Shown: positions 55,370-64,000, numbered from the stretch's first letter. The stretch is 64,000 nt of DNA from Kitasatospora setae KM-6054 (GCF_000269985.1 NC_016109.1:5332001-5396000), one strand, 5' to 3'. Notes: generated by a model not told the origin, from the letters alone. Numbers and translations are program-made.

Positions 55370-56427
55370 GCGGCGGCGCTGGGTCGGCCGGCGGGACGGC
55401 CGGCGGTGGGACGGCCGATCCGGTGCGCGAACTGCTGGACGCCAACCGGGAGTTGTGCGAACACGCGATCGACCCGCTGGAGATCGCCGCCGCGCTGGAG
55501 GACTCCGGCCTGGCCACCGACGGCGCCGCCCGCTACCGGCACGCCGACGTCTTCGGCCTCGCCGAGGAGCTGTACGCCCGCGTGCCGCGCCGCCCGCCCA
55601 CCCGCGAACCGCAGCCGCCCGCCGACCCCCCGCGCACCCTGCCGCTCGCCGCGCTCCGCGGCGCCGCCGCCCACCTGCTGCCGCTGCTGCCCGCCGTCGC
55701 CATCGGCGGACTGCCCGGCGGGACCGCCGCCGTCCTGCTCGGCGCGGGCGCCGCCCTGCTCACCACCCGCACCGACGGCGGGACCCCGGCCGAGCTGCCG
55801 ACCACACCCGACACGGACGGCTGGGGACCGGCCGAACCCGACTCCGGGTCCGACTCCGGTGCCGGGCCGGTCTCCCGCCCGCCGCGCGGCGGTCGGCCGT
55901 GGGCCGCGCTCGGCCGGGGCGCCGGCACCGGCGCGCTGCTGGCGCTGCTCGCCGCCGCCGCACCCGGCGCGGCCGCGGCCGCCGCGCTCGGCGGGGCGGG
56001 CGCGGGCTGGGCGGCGGCCTGGCTGCGCCGGTTCGGTCAGCGGCAGGGCGCGGCCGCCACGCTGGGGGAGTTCCGCTCCCGGCTGCGGCCCGCGCTGCCG
56101 CTGGCCGTGCTGGCACAGCTGGCGCTGCTCGCCGCGCTCGGCTGCGCCGTCACCGACGGACTGCCCGCCACCGGCTGGGCCGCGCTGCTGCTGCTCGGCG
56201 TCCTGCCGCTGCTGGCCGACGCCGTCCGCGACGCGGGCCGCCCGGGCGCCGCCGCGGTCGCCCTGCTCGCCGCGGCCACCGGCGCCACCGCCCTGGCCCT
56301 CCCGGCTCCCGCGCACTGGCTCGGCGCCTCCCCCACCGGGGGCCTCTCGGCGGCCGCGCTCGGCCCGGCCCTGCTGCTGGCCGGCTGCGCGTGGCCGCCG
56401 TCGACCCGGCCGGGGGCGTACCGGTGA
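55366..56427 (+). CDS. Multi-pass membrane protein coupled to the glycosyltransferase
   Basis: A 353-residue protein. The soluble N-terminus contains a conserved-looking helical segment (DANRELCEHAIDPLEIAAAL-EDSGLATDGAARYRHADVFG). About nine hydrophobic stretches follow, in two groups split by a Pro/Gly linker (residues 140-180). GTG 55366 overlaps the glycosyltransferase stop by four bases, so translation is coupled. Its place next to a PelF-like enzyme suggests a membrane partner for glycan or lipid-carrier handling, like PelG, but I see no sequence similarity I can name. Confidence 0.75.
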   Translation: MSGGAGSAGGTAGGGTADPVRELLDANRELCEHAIDPLEIAAALEDSGLATDGAARYRHADVFGLAEELYARVPRRPPTREPQPPADPPRTLPLAALRGAAAHLLPLLPAVAIGGLPGGTAAVLLGAGAALLTTRTDGGTPAELPTTPDTDGWGPAEPDSGSDSGAGPVSRPPRGGRPWAALGRGAGTGALLALLAAAAPGAAAAAALGGAGAGWAAAWLRRFGQRQGAAATLGEFRSRLRPALPLAVLAQLALLAALGCAVTDGLPATGWAALLLLGVLPLLADAVRDAGRPGAAAVALLAAATGATALALPAPAHWLGASPTGGLSAAALGPALLLAGCAWPPSTRPGAYR

Positions 56428-56548
56428 GGGCGCTGCCGGCCCGGGCCGGAGCGCCGTCCCGGCCGTCGTGGGCCGGTGTGGGCCGGTGTGTCGATCAGAT
56501 CTTGTTCCGCCCGGCTGGTGCCGGGCCTGAGGGAAGGACGCGGACCCG

Positions 56549-57493
56549 ATGAGGGTGCTACTGCTGGGGGCCGACGGGTTCATCGGCCGGCGGGTGGCCG
56601 ACCGGCTGCTGGCGGAGGGGGGGTTCCAGGTGACCGTGCTGGGGCGGGGCGATTCCGCCGACATCCGGTTCGACCTGGCCGCGGGGAGTCCGGGGGCGCT
56701 GGCGCGGTTCCTGGACGCGGTGGCCGCGCAGGTGGTGGTCAACTGCGCGGGGGCCACGTACGGGACGTCGCGGACGCTGATCCGGTCGAACACGCTCGCG
56801 GTGGCGACGGTCTGCGAGGCGATCCGGCGCAGTCGGGAGCCCGCGCGGCTGGTGCACGTGGGTTCGGCGGCCGAGTACGGCCCGGCGCAGCCCGGCGGGC
56901 CGATCCCGGAGGGCGCGGAGCCGCGCCCGGTGGGCCCGTACGGGGTGTCGAAGCTGGCCGGGACGGAGCTGGTGCTGAACTCGGGGCTGGACGCGCTGGT
57001 GCTGCGGGTGTTCGACGTGGTCGGGCCGGGGGCGCCGACGGCGTCGCTGTTCGGGCGGCTGGCGGAGGGCCTGCGGCGGGCGCTGGAGCAGGACGAGCAC
57101 CAGGTGCGGATGCCGGACCTGTCCGGCTACCGGGACTTCGTGGACGTCCGGGACGTGGCGCGGGCGATCCAGGCGGCGGCGGTCTCGGCCGCCACCGGGG
57201 TGATCAACATCGGCTCCGGCCACGCCGTCCGGGCCCGGGACGCGGCGCACCTGCTGGTGCGGGCGTCCGGCTTCGAGGGCACCGTCGCCGAGGACGCCCG
57301 GCAGGTGGTGCTGCCCGCGCAGCAGGCCGGTGCGGAGGGGGCGCGGGCGGTGGAGGCGCGGACGGTGGTCGAGCCGGTGCAGTGGCGGCAGGCCGACGTG
57401 CGGACCGCGCGGGACCGTCTCGGATGGCGGACGCAGGTGCCGCTGGAGGAGTCGCTCGGTGACGTCTGGCTGGAGACGGCCTGTCGGGTGTGA
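56549..57493 (+). CDS. NAD-dependent sugar epimerase/dehydratase (SDR family)
   Basis: A 314-residue extended SDR. The NAD motif is VLLLGADGFIGRR, the catalytic Tyr-x3-Lys is GPYGVSKLAG near residue 131 and the Ser lies in HVGSAAEYGP. GYRDFVDVRDVARAI is a conserved extended-SDR stretch. ATG 56549 has GGGAAGG upstream. It lies between the glycosyltransferase pair and moeZ on the same strand and probably supplies or modifies a sugar nucleotide (inference). Confidence 0.9.
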   Translation: MRVLLLGADGFIGRRVADRLLAEGGFQVTVLGRGDSADIRFDLAAGSPGALARFLDAVAAQVVVNCAGATYGTSRTLIRSNTLAVATVCEAIRRSREPARLVHVGSAAEYGPAQPGGPIPEGAEPRPVGPYGVSKLAGTELVLNSGLDALVLRVFDVVGPGAPTASLFGRLAEGLRRALEQDEHQVRMPDLSGYRDFVDVRDVARAIQAAAVSAATGVINIGSGHAVRARDAAHLLVRASGFEGTVAEDARQVVLPAQQAGAEGARAVEARTVVEPVQWRQADVRTARDRLGWRTQVPLEESLGDVWLETACRV

Positions 57494-57653
57494 TCCGGAA
57501 CGGCCGGTTCCGACCGGGGGGTTGGCCCGGGGCTCCGAGGTCTCGGCATCCGGTGGCGGACATCTCACCCACTGGACCTGCTGTCTTGGAATACCCCGGG
57601 CACGTGACACTGTTGGCGTAGTCGAACAGAACCTGACGACCATCGGAGTCCCC

Positions 57654-58832
57654 GTGTCGCTGCCACCCCTGGTCGAGCCCGCCGCCGAGCTCACCGTCGA
57701 AGAGGTCCGCCGGTACTCCCGCCACCTGATCATCCCCGACGTGGGCATGGACGGGCAGAAGCGGCTGAAGAACGCCAAGGTGCTGTGCGTCGGCGCCGGC
57801 GGCCTCGGGTCCCCGGCCCTGATGTACCTGGCCGCCGCGGGCGTCGGCACGCTCGGCATCATCGAGTTCGACACGGTCGACGAGTCGAACCTGCAGCGCC
57901 AGATCATCCACGGCCAGTCCGACATCGGCCGGTCCAAGGCCCAGTCGGCGCACGACTCGGTCAAGGAGATCAACCCGCTGGTCGAGGTGATCCTGCACGA
58001 GGAGCGCCTGGACAACGACAACGTGATGGAGATCTTCTCCGGCTACGACCTGATCGTCGACGGCACCGACAACTTCGCCACCCGGTACCTGGTGAACGAC
58101 GCCGCGGTGCTGCTCGGCAAGCCGTACGTCTGGGGTTCGATCTACCGCTTCGACGGCCAGGCCAGCGTGTTCTGGGCCGAGCACGGCCCCTGCTACCGCT
58201 GCCTCTACCCGGAGGCCCCGCCGCCGGGCATGGTCCCGTCCTGCGCCGAGGGCGGCGTGCTGGGCGTGCTGTGCGCCTCGATCGGCTCGATCCAGGTCAC
58301 CGAGGCGATCAAGCTGCTGGCCGGCGTCGGCGAGCCGCTGGTCGGCCGACTGATGATCTACGACGCCCTGGAGATGCAGTACCGCTCGGTGAAGGTCCGC
58401 AAGGACCCGAACTGCGCCCTCTGCGGCGAGAACCCGACCGTCACCGAGCTGATCGACTACGAGTCGTTCTGCGGCGTCGTCTCGGAGGAGGCCAGCGCGG
58501 CCGCCGTCGGCTCCACGATCACCTCCAAGCAGCTCAAGGAGTGGATCGACAACGGCGAGGCGATCGACATCATCGACGTCCGCGAGGTCAACGAGTACGA
58601 GATCGTCTCGATCCCGGGCGCCCGGCTGGTCCCGAAGAACGAGTTCCTGATGGGCAACGCCCTCCAGGACCTGCCGCAGGACAAGCGCATCGTGCTGCAC
58701 TGCAAGACCGGCGTGCGCTCCGCCGAGGTCCTCGCGGTCCTCAAGTCCGCGGGCTTCGCGGACGCGGTGCACCTGGGCGGCGGCGTGATCGGCTGGGTCA
58801 ACCAGATCGAGCCGGAGAAGCCCGTCTACTGA
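57654..58832 (+). CDS. moeZ: Adenylyltransferase/sulfurtransferase MoeZ
   Basis: A 392-residue two-domain enzyme that adenylates and thiocarboxylates ubiquitin-like sulfur carriers (MoaD, CysO, others). The ThiF domain has GAGGLGSP, the arginine finger region RQIIHGQSDIGRSKA, the zinc cysteines CYRC and CALC, and the catalytic Cys in GVLGVLCAS. The C-terminal rhodanese domain has IIDVREVNEYEIVSIPGARL and the persulfide Cys in LHCKTGVRSAE. GTG 57654 has GGAG 5 bases upstream. Length and architecture are exactly family-like. Confidence 0.96.
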   Translation: MSLPPLVEPAAELTVEEVRRYSRHLIIPDVGMDGQKRLKNAKVLCVGAGGLGSPALMYLAAAGVGTLGIIEFDTVDESNLQRQIIHGQSDIGRSKAQSAHDSVKEINPLVEVILHEERLDNDNVMEIFSGYDLIVDGTDNFATRYLVNDAAVLLGKPYVWGSIYRFDGQASVFWAEHGPCYRCLYPEAPPPGMVPSCAEGGVLGVLCASIGSIQVTEAIKLLAGVGEPLVGRLMIYDALEMQYRSVKVRKDPNCALCGENPTVTELIDYESFCGVVSEEASAAAVGSTITSKQLKEWIDNGEAIDIIDVREVNEYEIVSIPGARLVPKNEFLMGNALQDLPQDKRIVLHCKTGVRSAEVLAVLKSAGFADAVHLGGGVIGWVNQIEPEKPVY

Positions 58833-58851
58833 GCGACGCGACGGCACCACC

Positions 58852-58899
58852 GGGACCGCCCGGCCGGGGAGTGGGAGAACTCCCCGGCCGGGCGGTCCC
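58852..58899. terminator. Perfect 21-bp bidirectional terminator
   Basis: Arms 58852-58872 and 58879-58899 are perfectly complementary around a 6-base loop, between convergent moeZ and the membrane protein gene. Confidence 0.9.
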
Positions 58900-58926
58900 G
58901 TGCGTGCGGCCACCGGCCGGGAGCGG

Positions 58927-61620
58927 TCAGAGCGCGCCCCTGCGCTGGAGGAGGTTGTAGGCGATCCAGCCCGGGACCACCGGCAGCCAGAAGGTCAGCA
59001 GCCGGTAGAGGAAGACCGCCGGGGTGGCGGCGGTGGCCGGGACGCCGGCCACCGTCAGGGCGGTGATCAGGGCGATCTCGACCGGGCCGATGCCGCCGGG
59101 GGTGGGGATCGCGGAGCCCGCCGCGTTGGCGGTGAGGAAGACCACGGCGACCGCCGCGTAGGTCACGTTGGCGCCGCCGCCGCCGAACGCGTGCACCGAG
59201 GCGTCCAGGCAGGCGGTGAAGGACAGCGTCAGCAGGATGATGCCGCCGAAGCCGGTGACCAGCTTGCGGGGCGTCTGCATCAGGTCGAGCATCCGCGGGA
59301 TCACGCCGAACAGCAGCGAGCGGACCCGGGTCACCACGAAGCGCCGCAGCGGGGCGACCGCGGCGACCACCAGGGCCAGCACGGCGGCGCTCAGCACGCC
59401 GATGATGACGGCCCGGGAGGCGCCGAGGTCGCCGTTGGTCTGCGAGCCGGTGATCAGGCCGAAGGCGAACAGCAGCAGCAGGTGGCCGCCGAGGCCGGCC
59501 AGCTGCGAGGCGCCGACCGAGGCGACCGCCTGGACCGGGCGGATGCCGGCCTTCTGCAGGTAGCGGGTGTTCAGCGCGATGCCGCCGACCGCCGCCGGGG
59601 CGACCAGCTTCACGAAGGAGCCGGCCAGCTGGGCGGCGACCGTGCGCCAGAACGGCAGCTTCTCCGGGACGAAGCCGGTCAGGCTCATCGCGGCGGCCAC
59701 GTACGAGCAGGCCGAGGCGGTCAGCGCGAGCGAGGCCCAGGCCCAGTTCATCTGGGAGACCTTGAACTGGTCCGGCCGGATCGTGGTGAGCGCCAGGTAG
59801 GCGGCGAAGGCGAGCGCCACCACCATGATCAGGGTCTTGGGCTTGAGGCGCTCCAGCTTGGCGGGGGCCATCGGGGCCTCCGGGGCGATCTGCAGGATCT
59901 GCGCCCGGATCCGGGAGAGCAGGTCCTCGCCGGCCCGGGCGATGTCCTCCTCGGCCTGCTGCTGGGTGCGCTCGCCGGCCGCGACCTGCTTCAGGGCGAG
60001 GGCCTGCGCGGCGGTCTTCCGCTCCTTGGTCATCCGCTGCAGGTCGCCGCGGGTCTGCCGGCTCAGGCCGACCGGCTGGAGCAGCGGCAGCGCCTCGGCG
60101 GTCCGGGTCGGGCCGAGGACGGTGGTGGCGGCGGCCACCGCGCGCTCCGGGCCGACCCGCAGGGCGAAGGTGGTGAGCAGCTGGGCGACGTCGATCCGCA
60201 GGGTCAGGTCGCCGGCCGCGATGTCGCCGCCGGAGAGGTTGACCAGGCAGCCGGTGCGCTCGTCGACCACCAGCAGCGACTCGCCGGTGAGCCGGCGGTG
60301 CGCGATCCGGCGCTCGTGCAGGGTGGCGACGGAGTCCCAGAACGAGGCCATCACCGCGTCGGTGACCTCCGCGTCGGCCAGCTCGTCCAGCGTCCGCCCG
60401 GCGACGTTCTCGTAGACCAGGATCGCGGCGTCCGGGCCCAGCTCGGAGGTGGCGACCAGCTGCGGCGCGCGGGCCCCGGAGGCGGCCGCCGCGTACGCGA
60501 TCAGCGCCTCCTGTTCGAGCGCCTGGCGCAGCGACTGCGGGCTGCGCCGGACGGCCACCGAGCGCAGCCGCACCCGGCGCCAGGCGCGGTAGAAGAAGCC
60601 GGACGCCTGCTGCTCGCGGTCGATGATGTGGACGTCGAGCAGCGGGCCGGTCTGCTGGGTGACCAGGTAGCGGCGGGTGCCGCCGGGCGCGGGCGGGGCC
60701 AGGTGCGCGGCGGACGGCGCGAAGCCGACCTTGCGCAGGCCGATCATCAGGTGCTGCCCGGTCGGGCGGATGTTCGGCGAGCCGATCGCGTACAGCGTGC
60801 CGTACGCCACCGACCAGCCGATCAGGACGGTCAGCACCAGGGAGAGCGGCGTGGTGTTGCCGTTGATCAGCTCGGCCGCGCCGGAGAGGATCACCACCAC
60901 CCACAGGGCGACCCGCCAGCGCGGCCGGCTCGACATGCCGACCGCCGTCATGTAGGCGATCACCGGCGCCAGGTAGCCGTGCACCGGATCGGTCAGCGTC
61001 TCGCCGCCGCCCGGCGGGAACTGGGTCAGCGCGTTGCGGATCTCCTCCGGCGCGCTGGCCGCCACCCACCAGTCGACGCCCAGCGAGACGCCGTACGCCA
61101 GCACCGAGGCGAGCACGCCGTCGGCGACCCGCAGCCCGTCGCGCTTGATCAGCCGCTCGACGGCGAACGCCAGCGGCACGGTCAGCACCGCGATCGACGA
61201 GACCAGCGCGGAGATCTTGGAGAGCACGCCGGGGATCCGGTCGGCGTTGACCGTGATGTCCTTCTCGATGCCGGTGGTGGTGGAGACCGCCACCTGCGCC
61301 AGCACGAACACCAGGATGATCAGGAACAGCCCGCCGAGGAACTTCAGCAGGTCGGACGGGCGGTGCGCGCGCGGGGCGAGCAGCGGCTCGTCGACGGCCA
61401 GGTACTCGCCGGCCGGCTCCTCGACCGGCGGGCCGCCCTCCGGCGGCCGGTCCGGCGGGGTCGTCCCCCCGTCCGGCGGCGGCTGTGCGGCCACCGTGTC
61501 CTCCCCCGTGTGCCGCTCCTCCCGCGCCCGGTGGCGCAGGTCGACCGGGCGCGGACCCGAACCGTCGGTGGCGGGCTGCTCGGAGCCCTCGTCCACGTTC
61601 AATTCGGCCGTCCCGGTCAT
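58927..61620 (-). CDS. Pseudokinase plus LPG-synthase-like (UPF0104) membrane protein
   Basis: An 897-residue protein with a disordered N-terminus (1-85), a first group of membrane helices (about 88-270), a cytoplasmic kinase-like domain (about 300-560) and a C-terminal lysylphosphatidylglycerol-synthase-like membrane domain (about 615-897; LAGSFVKLVAPAAVGGIALN and SAIPTPGGIGPVEIALITAL). In the kinase-like part the catalytic loop reads HERRIAHRRLTGESLLVVDE instead of HRD-x4-N, and no DFG is seen, so it is probably inactive. Start ATG 61620. No catalytic synthase domain follows, so lipid flipping or regulation is more likely than synthesis (inference). Confidence 0.82.
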   Translation of the reverse strand: MTGTAELNVDEGSEQPATDGSGPRPVDLRHRAREERHTGEDTVAAQPPPDGGTTPPDRPPEGGPPVEEPAGEYLAVDEPLLAPRAHRPSDLLKFLGGLFLIILVFVLAQVAVSTTTGIEKDITVNADRIPGVLSKISALVSSIAVLTVPLAFAVERLIKRDGLRVADGVLASVLAYGVSLGVDWWVAASAPEEIRNALTQFPPGGGETLTDPVHGYLAPVIAYMTAVGMSSRPRWRVALWVVVILSGAAELINGNTTPLSLVLTVLIGWSVAYGTLYAIGSPNIRPTGQHLMIGLRKVGFAPSAAHLAPPAPGGTRRYLVTQQTGPLLDVHIIDREQQASGFFYRAWRRVRLRSVAVRRSPQSLRQALEQEALIAYAAAASGARAPQLVATSELGPDAAILVYENVAGRTLDELADAEVTDAVMASFWDSVATLHERRIAHRRLTGESLLVVDERTGCLVNLSGGDIAAGDLTLRIDVAQLLTTFALRVGPERAVAAATTVLGPTRTAEALPLLQPVGLSRQTRGDLQRMTKERKTAAQALALKQVAAGERTQQQAEEDIARAGEDLLSRIRAQILQIAPEAPMAPAKLERLKPKTLIMVVALAFAAYLALTTIRPDQFKVSQMNWAWASLALTASACSYVAAAMSLTGFVPEKLPFWRTVAAQLAGSFVKLVAPAAVGGIALNTRYLQKAGIRPVQAVASVGASQLAGLGGHLLLLFAFGLITGSQTNGDLGASRAVIIGVLSAAVLALVVAAVAPLRRFVVTRVRSLLFGVIPRMLDLMQTPRKLVTGFGGIILLTLSFTACLDASVHAFGGGGANVTYAAVAVVFLTANAAGSAIPTPGGIGPVEIALITALTVAGVPATAATPAVFLYRLLTFWLPVVPGWIAYNLLQRRGAL

Positions 61621-61762
61621 CTGGTCTTCGTCCTCGTGTGTCGCGCTGCCCCGAAGATGCTGCCATGCCCGCCGTCCGGGCGCGGTCCAGGGGCGGCATC
61701 CCGCGCGCCGGGTCGCCCGCACGGGGTGCGGGAAATCGACCGGATGGGGAAGAATGCACCGG

Positions 61763-62110
61763 ATGACCGAGCCCGCGGACGCCCCCGAGATCCCGCCGTA
61801 CGCCGAAGCCGTGCTGGACCTCGCCGAACGCATCCCGCCCGGCCGGGTGATGACCTACGGGGACGTCGCCGAGTACCTGGGCCGCGGCGGCCCCCGGCAG
61901 GTCGGCCGGGTGATGGCACTGTACGGGGCGCCGGTGCCCTGGTGGCGGGTGATCCGCGCGGACGGGCGGCCGCTGCCCGGCCACGAGCACCGCGCGCTGC
62001 CCGAGTACCGGGCCGAGGGCACCCCGCTGCGCACCGTCGGCGGCGAACCCCGGGTCGACCTGCGGGCCGCCCGCTGGGACGGGACGCCCGCACCGGGCGG
62101 ACCGGGCTGA
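61763..62110 (+). CDS. Alkyltransferase-like protein (ATL)
   Basis: A 115-residue MGMT-fold DNA-binding protein. IPPGRVMTYGDVAEYLG and GGPRQVGRVMALYGAP match the O6-alkylguanine transferase fold, but the active-site motif PCHRV reads PWWRV, with Trp in place of the reactive Cys. ATL proteins bind and flip alkylated guanine and recruit nucleotide excision repair without transferring the alkyl group (family knowledge). ATG 61763. It lies between the pseudokinase gene and the recombination helicase, as ATL lies near adnAB in mycobacteria. Confidence 0.92.
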   Translation: MTEPADAPEIPPYAEAVLDLAERIPPGRVMTYGDVAEYLGRGGPRQVGRVMALYGAPVPWWRVIRADGRPLPGHEHRALPEYRAEGTPLRTVGGEPRVDLRAARWDGTPAPGGPG

Positions 62111-62219
62111 CCGGGGGATGTGCGCGTGAGGGGTCTGTGGGTGCAGGATCGTAGGCTCGTCGCGGCGAGCCGTTCCCCCCTCGGCCCGCCGCTGAACCGC
62201 CGTACGACCCTGGACCGCA

Positions 62220-64000
62220 GTGACCTCACCGTTCCGCCTGGTGCGCAGCCCCCTCGCGCAGCCCGACCCGCCCGTGCTGGACGACTTCCAGCGGGCGGTC
62301 GTCGAGCACGCCTCGGGGCCGCTGCTGGTGCTCGCGGGCCCCGGCACCGGCAAGACCACCACGCTGGTCGAGGCGGTCGCCCGGCGGGTCGCCGACGGCA
62401 CCGCGCCCGAGCGCGTCCTGGTGCTGACCTTCAGCCGCAAGGCCGCGATGGAGCTGCGCGACCGGATGACCGCCCGGATCGGCGCCACCGCCCCGCAGGC
62501 CACCACCTTCCACTCGTTCTGCTACGCCCTGCTCCGCGCCCACCAGGCCCCCGAGGAGTACGCCGAGCCGCTGCGGCTGCTCTCCGGCCCCGAGCAGGAC
62601 GTGATGGTCCGCGAACTGCTCGCCGGCGGCGCCGAGGACGCCAAGGCGGGCGTCGGCACCATCGGCTGGCCGCTCGACCTGCGGGCCTGCCTGACCACCC
62701 GCGGCTTCGCCGACGAGGTGCGCGCCGTGCTCGCCCGCAGCCGCGAGCTCGGCCTCGGCGAGCGGGAACTGGAGCGCTTCGCCGCGGGCGTGGACCGCCC
62801 CGACTGGGCCGCCGCCGCGCACTTCCTGGCCGAGTACCTGGACGTGCTCGACCTGCGCGGCGTCCTCGACTACGCCGAGCTGGTGCACCGCGCCGTGCTG
62901 CTGGCCGAGCGGCCCGACGTCTCGGCCCGGCTGCGCGAGCGCTACGACGTGGTCTTCGTCGACGAGTACCAGGACACCGACCCGGCCCAGGTCCGGCTGC
63001 TGCGCCGGCTCGCCGGGGACGGGCGCGACCTGGTCGCGGTCGGCGACCCCGACCAGTCGATCTACGCCTTCCGCGGCGCCGACGTGAACGGCATCCTGGA
63101 GTTCCCCGACGCCTTCCGGCACGCCGACGGCCGCCCCGCCGAGGTCAAGGTGCTGCGGGTCTCCCGGCGCTCCGGCGCGGTGCTGCTGGCCGCCACCCGC
63201 GAGCTGGCCCGCCGGATGCCGATGGGCCGGCTGCCCGCCGACAAGCTCGCCGCGCACCGCGCCCTGCTCCCCTCCCGGGAGGGCGGCGCCGTCGAGGTGT
63301 ACACCTACCCGACGCCCGGCGCCGAACTCGACTCGGTCGCCGACCTGCTGCGCCGCGCCCACCTGGAGGACGGCGTCCCCTGGGGCGAGATGGCCGTGCT
63401 GGTCCGGGCCGGCTCCCGGACCATACCGGCGGTGCGGCGCGCGCTGGCCGCCGCCGGCGTCCCGCTGGAGATCGACGGCGACGACCTGCCGCTGCGCGAG
63501 GAGAGCGCCGTCGTCCCGCTGCTGCTCGCCCTGCGGGTCTGCGCCGAGGGCCCCGGCGCGCTCACCGCCGACCTCGCGCACACCCTGCTCACCGGCCCGC
63601 TCGCCGCCCTGGACGGCTCCGACCTGCGCCGCCTCGGCCGCACCCTGCGCGAGGAGGAGCGCCGCGCGCTGGCCGCCGACGGCGCCCCCGGCGTGGTCCG
63701 CCCCGCCGAGGAGCTGATCCGCGAGGCCCTCGACCACCCCGAGCTGCTCGCCCTGCTGGACACCCCCTACGCCCGCCGCGCCCACGAACTCGGCACGCTG
63801 CTGCGCAAGGTCCGCGAACTGCTGGCCGGCGGCGCGAGCGCCGAGGACGCGCTCTGGGAGCTCTGGGACGGCTCCCGGCGCTGGCGCGAACGCCTGGAGC
63901 GGGCCGCCCTGCGCGGCGGCCCCGCCGGGCGCAACGCCGACCGCGACCTCGACGCGCTGTGCGCCCTGTTCGAGACCGCCGCCCGCGCCGAGGAGCGGGT
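62220..64000 (+). CDS. AdnA-type UvrD-like helicase/nuclease, 5' part
   Basis: About 594 codons are present, the rest lies beyond the window. SF1A motifs appear in order: Q region LDDFQRAVVEHASG, motif I LAGPGTGKTTT (residue 38), Ia TFSRKAAMELRDRM, Ic TTFHSFCY, II VFVDEYQDTDPAQ near residue 244, III AVGDPDQSIYAFRGA and IV VLRVSRRSG. GTG 62220 is the only start after an in-frame stop just upstream; the ribosome site is weak. By position beside ATL and moeZ it corresponds to AdnA, the first subunit of the actinobacterial AdnAB double-strand-break end-processing motor-nuclease; the C-terminal nuclease would confirm it. Confidence 0.88.
   Translation, partial: MTSPFRLVRSPLAQPDPPVLDDFQRAVVEHASGPLLVLAGPGTGKTTTLVEAVARRVADGTAPERVLVLTFSRKAAMELRDRMTARIGATAPQATTFHSFCYALLRAHQAPEEYAEPLRLLSGPEQDVMVRELLAGGAEDAKAGVGTIGWPLDLRACLTTRGFADEVRAVLARSRELGLGERELERFAAGVDRPDWAAAAHFLAEYLDVLDLRGVLDYAELVHRAVLLAERPDVSARLRERYDVVFVDEYQDTDPAQVRLLRRLAGDGRDLVAVGDPDQSIYAFRGADVNGILEFPDAFRHADGRPAEVKVLRVSRRSGAVLLAATRELARRMPMGRLPADKLAAHRALLPSREGGAVEVYTYPTPGAELDSVADLLRRAHLEDGVPWGEMAVLVRAGSRTIPAVRRALAAAGVPLEIDGDDLPLREESAVVPLLLALRVCAEGPGALTADLAHTLLTGPLAALDGSDLRRLGRTLREEERRALAADGAPGVVRPAEELIREALDHPELLALLDTPYARRAHELGTLLRKVRELLAGGASAEDALWELWDGSRRWRERLERAALRGGPAGRNADRDLDALCALFETAARAEER

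Noticed and set aside
58900..62154. A 1084-residue plus-strand reading frame
   Set aside because: It is antisense to the pseudokinase/LPG-synthase-like gene, shows no domain, and has Gln/Arg/Gly shadow composition.
62226..63785. A 519-residue minus-strand reading frame at the right edge
   Set aside because: It is antisense to the helicase, whose motifs are complete on the plus strand.
1..64000. tRNA, rRNA or known riboswitch genes
   Set aside because: I saw no CCA-adjacent cloverleaf, rRNA core sequence or recognisable cobalamin, TPP, M-box or ydaO consensus; covariance-model searches were not possible here.

Overview
The window is very GC-rich DNA with dense, mostly monocistronic or two- to five-gene units, frequent GTG starts, TAnnnT -10 boxes and actinobacterial marker families (MshB, FdxA, DUF3107, DUF3117, MoeZ, AdnA). 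This fits a chromosomal core segment of a Streptomycetaceae bacterium (Streptomyces or Kitasatospora; the sequence read by eye does not separate the two). I saw no phage, insertion sequence, CRISPR, rRNA or tRNA gene.

Layout. 1-5739 (-): five-gene oligopeptide ABC importer in the order permease, binding lipoprotein, permease, ATPase, ATPase (last gene cut by the window edge). 6245-7978 (-): orphan peptide-binding lipoprotein. 8165-12377 (-): a DPF-repeat membrane protein with a periplasm-side peptidoglycan-binding-like domain, a small membrane protein, mycothiol deacetylase MshB and a tiny membrane protein. 12621-18502 (+): a DPP-IV-type S9 peptidase, then a tightly coupled ABC exporter (ATPase + permease) with its histidine kinase and response regulator. 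18523-20473 (-): SirB1-like protein and GNAT. 20601-28604: FdxA-DapC, a secreted Ala-rich protein, a transglycosylase-like membrane protein, DapE, LOG-family protein, FolP2-like protein, DivIVA-like protein, Tag. 28615-33088: enoyl-CoA hydratase, DUF3117 protein, O-methyltransferase, ECF sigma factor, its zinc-binding anti-sigma factor, TatB. 33305-35307: a small unknown gene, a PP2C-like gene and a lipoprotein. 35418-41482: Mrp, DUF1003, MgtE-N/CBS protein, FMN-binding protein, EamA transporter, CorA. 41921-45325: suppressor-of-fused protein, a toxin-antitoxin islet bracketed by 69-bp direct repeats, PHP phosphoesterase, small proteins. 45782-53412: hydrolase, DEAD-box helicase with a long repetitive basic tail, ferritin-like protein, DUF3107 protein, TetR regulator, hydrolase. 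53729-58832: glycosyltransferase, membrane protein, epimerase, MoeZ. 58927-64000: pseudokinase/LPG-synthase-like membrane protein, alkyltransferase-like protein and the 5' part of an AdnA-type helicase-nuclease.

From memory of Mycobacterium tuberculosis, the 11-41 kb part follows the Rv1170-Rv1239 order (mshB, fdxC-dapC, dapE, LOG, folP2, DivIVA-like, tag, DUF3117, methyltransferase, sigE, rseA, tatB, mrp, DUF1003, MgtE-N/CBS, corA) and 46.8-64 kb follows Rv3211-Rv3201 (rhlE, ferritin-like, DUF3107, TetR, moeB/Z, ATL, adnA). These two distant mycobacterial blocks meet here, and the joint is where the toxin-antitoxin islet lies.

The most unusual non-coding structures are an eight-unit, exactly 14-bp periodic repeat array behind a perfect 20-bp terminator hairpin (22150-22300), the 69-bp repeats around the toxin-antitoxin pair (42516-43389), a 17-bp perfect dyad upstream of the peptide importer (6087-6103), and a recurring TAnnnT-N6-8-start arrangement at eleven genes that predicts leaderless mRNAs.
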